Shown here piece by piece: positions 59,035-64,000 of a stretch of DNA of 64,000 nucleotides. Location: NCBI GenBank assembly GCA_036429605.1, contig CM071591.1:1364001-1428000 (forward strand), in the 5' to 3' direction. The notes under the pieces are model-generated. The model worked only from the letters and a program-made list of their open reading frames with translations, was not told where the DNA came from and did no database searches. This DNA is from Cladobotryum mycophilum (Eukaryota; Ascomycota; Sordariomycetes; Hypocreales; Hypocreaceae). How positions within the stretch are numbered: position 1 is the first letter of the stretch; every line of letters starts with the position of its first letter. Made by a program: the position numbers and the translations under genes.

Positions 59035-59630
59035 AATTGGCCGAGAACTTGATACTGGAAAGCCCATTGCTTTCACGGAATGTAGTGGCATTGGATACGA
59101 GTTGGCAAACGAATGCCGCACTGGTCAGACAGGATGCCTACAGGTTACGGGACCAGTTCAAAGCCAACTTGTGCGCGTTCACAGGATGGTAACGCGTTCG
59201 CGTCAAGGCCTACTGTTGAGCATTAATATGGACAAACTGAATATACCAAGCTAGAAATTGCATGATAGGCAAGTAAATAGAGGAATTATCATTAGCAATA
59301 TCAAATTATGGAATAAAATATGCCTACAAAGATGGGAAATTGGCTAGGTCAAGAGTCAAAACGCCGTACAGATTGCCAGTCTCTTTAAACACACGTGATT
59401 TATCAGTCCCCACGCATCTTCAAACTCTTGGTCAGTGCAAGCTTCAAGGTTTGCTCCGGCTTACTCCGGTTCTGAGACAAGTTTCACAGCATCTTGGATA
59501 AACCATTTGCACTCAATTGAATCGATAATCAGACTAGAGTGCGGAGAACCAGGAATTACAGCAGTAAGATCTCTAATCTTCATCGTTCCATTAAGATTGC
59601 CAGTGATTGAGAAACATTGGATAATTGGCG
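59035..59630. promoter_or_regulatory. promoter of the Zn2Cys6 gene with paired CTCCGG
   Basis: 596 bp. CTCCGG occurs at 59454 and 59464 as direct repeats 10 bp apart, about 170 bp upstream of the regulator's ATG, which would fit autoregulation. No gene is supported. Confidence 0.45.
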
Positions 59631-61867
59631 ATGCCGCCGAATAATCTTGGGCTGCCACCTCGGACCTCAGCAGCGACTCGTCGAAATGGTACGCTACAAT
59701 CGTGTGAACCATGCCGAAAGGCCAAATTACGCTGCGACCATGTACAACCAGTATGTGGGAGATGTTCTGCGAAGAACAAGCACAGCCAGTGCGTTTATCA
59801 TCCTGCGCCGATGACAAAACGCAATCTGCAAAGCCAATCCACAACACAAGCCAGTCCTATAACACGGAAAACCAGACCGCCAAGTCATCCAAGCCCCAAG
59901 TATGCACCATCAATCTTATAAACCTTTTTTAACAATACTAACAATTGTTAATAGCCCCCCAGGTTCAGCTTCATCTCTCGGAAGTGGTAGGTTCCAGGAT
60001 AGCGTAGGATCCAACCAGGCCCCCCAGGTTATCTGGGTTCAACAAGCTTCTCTGCCGTGCTCGCTGAACACCGGAGTGAGCTCTCATATGAGCCAGAAAA
60101 CGGCATGGAGAATGGAAGCCAGATGCATTCTGTTGATGCGGAACGGTTGCAAGCGGCATCCAACGTCCTGCGGCTGCTTTACGACTCTCCAGCTTATGAC
60201 AGTCTTATTCGAAGGTATTACCAACGAACGTGGGTTACCATTACTCCAAACAAGATCATAGAGTCTGTCTTGTGCTCTATGCGACTAATTTTCGATGGCT
60301 TTGATCCCGATAACAACAACACCCAGTTCCAGGATTTCGCCAACCAAATGTTTTATAACTCATCTCGCTCATTGACAACCCGTGGATCAATGACAGTGGA
60401 GGAGTATTGTGCATCATTCACAGGCAGATATTTTCGTTGGGAGGCGTTAGGAAACGTTTTCGCTGTGGCTGGGCTATCATTGATGCCTACTCCGGATAAC
60501 GATCCAACTTTTGTCAAGAAAGCAGCAGATCCACAAGCAAAAGAAGAGCTTCTGGCCCAGGTGCTTGAAGCCAGTGGGATCTGCCTCAGCTTTTGTGATC
60601 AGGCAGCTTCTTCCAACGAGCTGCTCGGATTCTTCCAATACAATGACCTGATGTTAAGGACGCAGCAGTACGGTGACTCGAGTCATCAGGCCTGGCGTCG
60701 ACTAGGCGACTTAACTGCTATGATATATGCTGCTGGACTACATCAGGAGATTAATTTGACCGATGATTGTCCATTCTTCTTACGACAATGGAGGAGGTCA
60801 TGCTTCGCTGCCGCATTCTATGCCGACAAGACTATTGCCACGTTTGTAGGCAGACCACCTCTGATGAACTACCGTTATTGCACTCTTACATCCCCTCTGG
60901 ATTTGAGTGAGGAGGTTTTGCTTACAGGGGGTAATGCTCTCACGCAAGCAGTGGCTAAACTTGATATGGCAGGCTGGGATACTGAAGGTAATAGACATCG
61001 TATAAGCTTTCCACGTCTAAGATATCTGCTCTCTATTTTTAGAGAGGAAGCTCTTGAGATTGCGCTGGGTACCTTTCCTCTACCAGAGATTGTAGAAACT
61101 ACAAGGTAAATTTAAGAATCTCACATTACGCAGGAAGTCTGCTGACTTAAGGCAGTCGCATACTGGAAAAAGCGCGGACCACATGGGAAGCAACTCCCAA
61201 TCACCTGAGGTATGATCGACAAGTCAAGCCGGCCTGTTTCGAACCGGTGCATATCCCATTTACGATCCTCTTAGTATATCTTGACTACCTACACAGTTGT
61301 TTTTTGCTTCAACGAAGCCTTGTGAAACGCGCCAATGCGGGACAGGAAGATCTCTTCCAAACTTCAAGACAACTACTTGGCGTTATTATCAAAATCAGTG
61401 CGGAAAGAGATCCCCTCATAGACTTGAGTAGGCACTATTCTTGGATCGTAAGTTATGTTGTGCTCATCGTTCAGACGAGGCCCTGGGTCCACTTATTGTT
61501 TCTATGCACGTGAAATTGACATCAGCAGGTTCTTTACTATGGCCTACCCAGTGCCAGTGTCCTGACCCTAGAACTTCTCCGCCAAACGCAGGAGATTGAA
61601 CCCCAGACCGTCAAGCTACCTCGTGCGGAGATCATCCGTAACTTGAGTGTCTTTGTGTCCTGCCTTTCATGGGTGGCGCGTCCCACGCATGGAAACTACC
61701 ACATGTGTAGGGAGGCTGAGAAGAAACTCTCACATTTCCTCAACCAGATTCTAGACCCACAACCAGTTCAGGGTGAGATCTTCGACGATGCTACATCAGA
61801 CCTGGACCATTTCCTGAATTGGTATACATTCAATAACTGGGACTTTAATTCGGAGCTTTTGTCTTGA
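59631..61867 (+). CDS. Zn2Cys6 transcription factor at the cluster edge
   Basis: The N-terminal exon encodes a complete binuclear zinc cluster: CEPCRKAKLRCDHVQPVCGRC then SAKNKHSQC (six Cys in the usual C-x2-C-x6-C...C-x2-C-x6-C spacing), followed by a basic linker. The rest matches the fungal-specific regulatory domain, with FTGRYFRWEALGNVFAVAGLSL, RLGDLTAMIYAAGLHQEI and FFLRQWRRSCFAAAFYADKTIATFVGRPPLM. Introns near 61107-61156 and 61449-61530 are supported by splice sites and by continuity. The splice between the zinc-cluster exon (~59900) and the main exon (from about 60030) is not settled: simple choices give phase conflicts, so a short middle exon or a lesion is possible. The stop is at 61865-61867. 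It is the obvious candidate regulator for the haem-type cluster. Confidence 0.82.
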
Positions 61868-62995
61868 AAGGAAGGTTTCGGTTGCCGCCACTGTTGAGAC
61901 CTGTAAGGAACAACATTCGTCCGATCAGCGGGAGGTCAGGATGTGAACATAGAGAGGTCGTGGTCTCCAAGACAAGAGATAGAACTTAGACTTGTTAATA
62001 TAACTTTTACACCATAACCTTGTTCTCAACAGCCACATCGTGCCAGCCATGATATGATTGGGCATGCAACACGAGCACGAGGACTGAAATGAGTCAAGCA
62101 AAAGAAATGCCATGCAACGGCAGTTTCATGCCAGCATCGTTTTCCCATTTCCGCTATCCCATGGAACATTACATCTTAATAATTCCCTACATTCTTACCA
62201 TTACAGTGATTTTAACAAGTCATTAGTTATATTACTATAGGTTTTTTTAAAGGTATAATATACAGTACGCCTATATACACAGTACTGCCTTCTTTTAATG
62301 CCGTTATTTTTCGATTAAATGTCATGAGCACAATCTGCGAAGCTAACTAGTCGAAGTTTATCCGGCAGATTGGCGATCAAGATCACGATGGGCAAATGAG
62401 GCTGAACCACTGATGAATTGCAATATCACTGATTGATATCGCGCATCGAGAATAAAGCAGCGAGATCGCTACTATGTAGTAGCTAGAAAGCTATTATAAG
62501 TAGATGGTGATTTCCTGAGGAAAAATACTCTTCAGAGATCAATAGAACTGATCATCGCCCTTTTGAAAGCAGCTAGTTAGCTGTTCCCAAGCCTCATAAT
62601 CTCTCTCACTCAGATCGCTATGGCATTTCGCTATTCCTTCACGTCTGCCGTAACCCGGTCGTGACAGACTTTTAGAAAAAAACTATCGGCCAGTTTAAAT
62701 ATTAGCCTAGAAACAAAATTTCTTATTATATAATCTAAATGGCTAGAAATGAGCCTTAAAAAATAACTCCTCGTACCGCTATTTACACCACTCCTAGCTA
62801 TAGGGCAAGACTGAGCAATGCTTAAGATATTAGAGCTTAGAATAAGCAGTCCATAAGTAACGCCTAAGCCGGCATATACAAAAACAGCAATACGATTTTA
62901 AGGGTGAATTCTAGCATTCGGATGGTATAACAGTTTTAAAGACATCAGATGAGTGTAGACCTCAAACTTTATAACTTTGACACTCCCACCCCAAA
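61868..62995. mobile_element. TA-rich, RIP-like relic at the right border of the cluster
   Basis: Two very AT-rich stretches (about 62190-62300 and 62670-62960) are full of TA dinucleotides (tattatataatcta, ttaaatattagccta, gctatttacaccactcctagctatag) within less extreme DNA. No transposase or terminal repeat can be read. This mirrors the relic at 44.7-44.9 kb on the other side of the cluster. Confidence 0.4.
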
Positions 62996-63121
62996 GTGTA
63001 TTACTTGAACTTAAAAGCTCCTATGCGTTCGACTTTGCTGCGAGTATATAATGAATCGCCCATCCCTCCCAAAACTCGACTCCTCCAACGTTCTTCCATC
63101 GGCAGTGACAAGAAAAAGAAA

Positions 63122-64000
63122 ATGGATCCGTTTGAGAAACTACCCCCCGAGATTCGCGAAGTCGTGCTGGCCCAGGCGGCTACCCTGGCGGATGCACTCG
63201 CCATGACCTACGCATCACCGGTACTCCTTCAACAGCGTCGCCATTCCCAGGCCATAATTCTCAGAGCAAGGTACCCCGAGTTTTGCGATCCAAGCTTGCT
63301 AAATGACTCAATGGCCTTGTTGCTATTCCCGAAAAGAACTCGTCGTCAATATGAATATGAGGGGAGCGTACATAACTACCTCGTGCTTTGGGGGCACAAA
63401 GAGCTAAAATTACCTGATCCGATACGAAGACAAAAAGATTACTTTCACACAATTCTGGATCTGGAATAGCTCTGGGGACGAATAACAAAGTTCGCCGACG
63501 ATCTTGTTCGGAAAGCAACAAGCTCGCATCTTCGAGCCGCCTACATCAACCTACCGGAATGGTCTCATCCTTCGCTCCATCCTCACTTTTGTCCACCTCG
63601 TGCGCATCGCTCTACTTTAGATTCTCTATCATCAGCAGAAAAGAAGCGCATCTTCAAAGCCTTCTTGAGGTTCGATATTCTTTCGAGGCTTTTCCAGCTG
63701 CAAAATAACCATTATCGCACCCTGCAGGAATGCAATAGGAGGACTCTGGACCATTATGAGGGAAAAGGCTCAGCTGCTTGGGAAGTTGAGGGTATCATGT
63801 GCGTCGCTGAGTACATGCGTACCATGTACAGCGCAATAGCAATTCGCATTCTCCTGGTTCAGCCGCAGAATCAGCGCACAACCGAGGTCTGGGCTGATGG
63901 AGTCATAGCAGAGTTTCTCACTCGCGAGGCAACAGTCCCACTAGTGGATATACCCAACAATAGATTCAAGTTTTCCTCTTTATCTTTCCCTCGTCGGCGA
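63122..64000 (+). pseudogene. F-box-like fungal protein, in-frame TAG, truncated by the window end
   Basis: The ATG at 63122 (aaaATGGat) starts MDPFEKLPPEIREVVLAQAA, an F-box-like opening. The reading frame is stopped by a TAG at 63467-63469 after HTILDLE, but the same frame then stays open to the window end (LWGRITKFADDLVRKATSS through ILLVQPQNQRT), about 530 bp without another stop and with coding texture. No intron of suitable phase removes the TAG. In similar fungal proteins the post-stop LWxRIxxFxDD-like block follows directly, so the stop appears to interrupt one gene. Upstream in-frame Met codons (63023) exist but lie next to the TA-rich relic. Function unknown. Confidence 0.55.

Overview
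This window is from a filamentous ascomycete, most likely a Sordariomycete near the Hypocreales (a judgement from gene content and style, not a database match). The reasons are short introns of about 46-120 bp with GTAAGT-like donors, a fungal CENP-C/Mif2, SEY1, a Zn2Cys6 regulator, NACHT-WD40 genes and TA-rich relics of the kind left by repeat-induced point mutation (RIP). Exon models below were built by hand; for most multi-exon genes the exon lengths sum to an exact multiple of three.

Region 1 (1-13.8 kb) is conserved housekeeping DNA: the end of an unknown gene, kinetochore protein CENP-C/Mif2, RNase H2 subunit A, the ER-fusion GTPase SEY1, an N-terminal methyltransferase (NTM1/Tae1 type), a SET-domain lysine methyltransferase and a 2EXR/F-box-like protein. 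Region 2 (13.8-33 kb) is gene-poor accessory DNA: an integrase-type HHCC zinc-finger protein, a GH27 alpha-galactosidase with a one-base frameshift, an SDR with a GC-AG intron, a secreted protein, a fungal transcription-factor-like gene with an in-frame stop, a decayed SDR and a desert of about 3.4 kb. Region 3 (33-44.3 kb) holds a triple-AAA+ ATPase of the CbbX/SpoVK type and, divergent from it across 3 kb, a NACHT-WD40 NLR-like gene whose reading frame is intact except for three stops, each where a Trp codon is expected.

Region 4 (46.3-61.9 kb) is the main result: an apparent gene cluster built from duplicated early haem-pathway enzymes. It contains two 5-aminolevulinate synthases (hem1-like), a porphobilinogen synthase (hem2-like), a hydroxymethylbilane synthase (hem3-like), an FAD amine oxidase, a DHA2-type MFS exporter and a Zn2Cys6 regulator. 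No hem4 (uroporphyrinogen III synthase), PKS or NRPS is seen. The pathway could run succinyl-CoA + glycine -> ALA -> porphobilinogen -> hydroxymethylbilane, followed by an oxidation and export. The hem2 and hem3 copies carry substitutions in normally conserved motifs, one ALAS lacks Cys-Pro haem-regulatory motifs, and the promoters share CTCCG elements that fit a Zn2Cys6 regulator. TA-rich relics lie on both sides of the block (44.7-44.9 and 62.2-62.95 kb). I infer a specialised tetrapyrrole or pyrrole pathway; the product is unknown.

Region 5 (63.1-64 kb) is an F-box-like gene, broken by an in-frame TAG and running off the window end.
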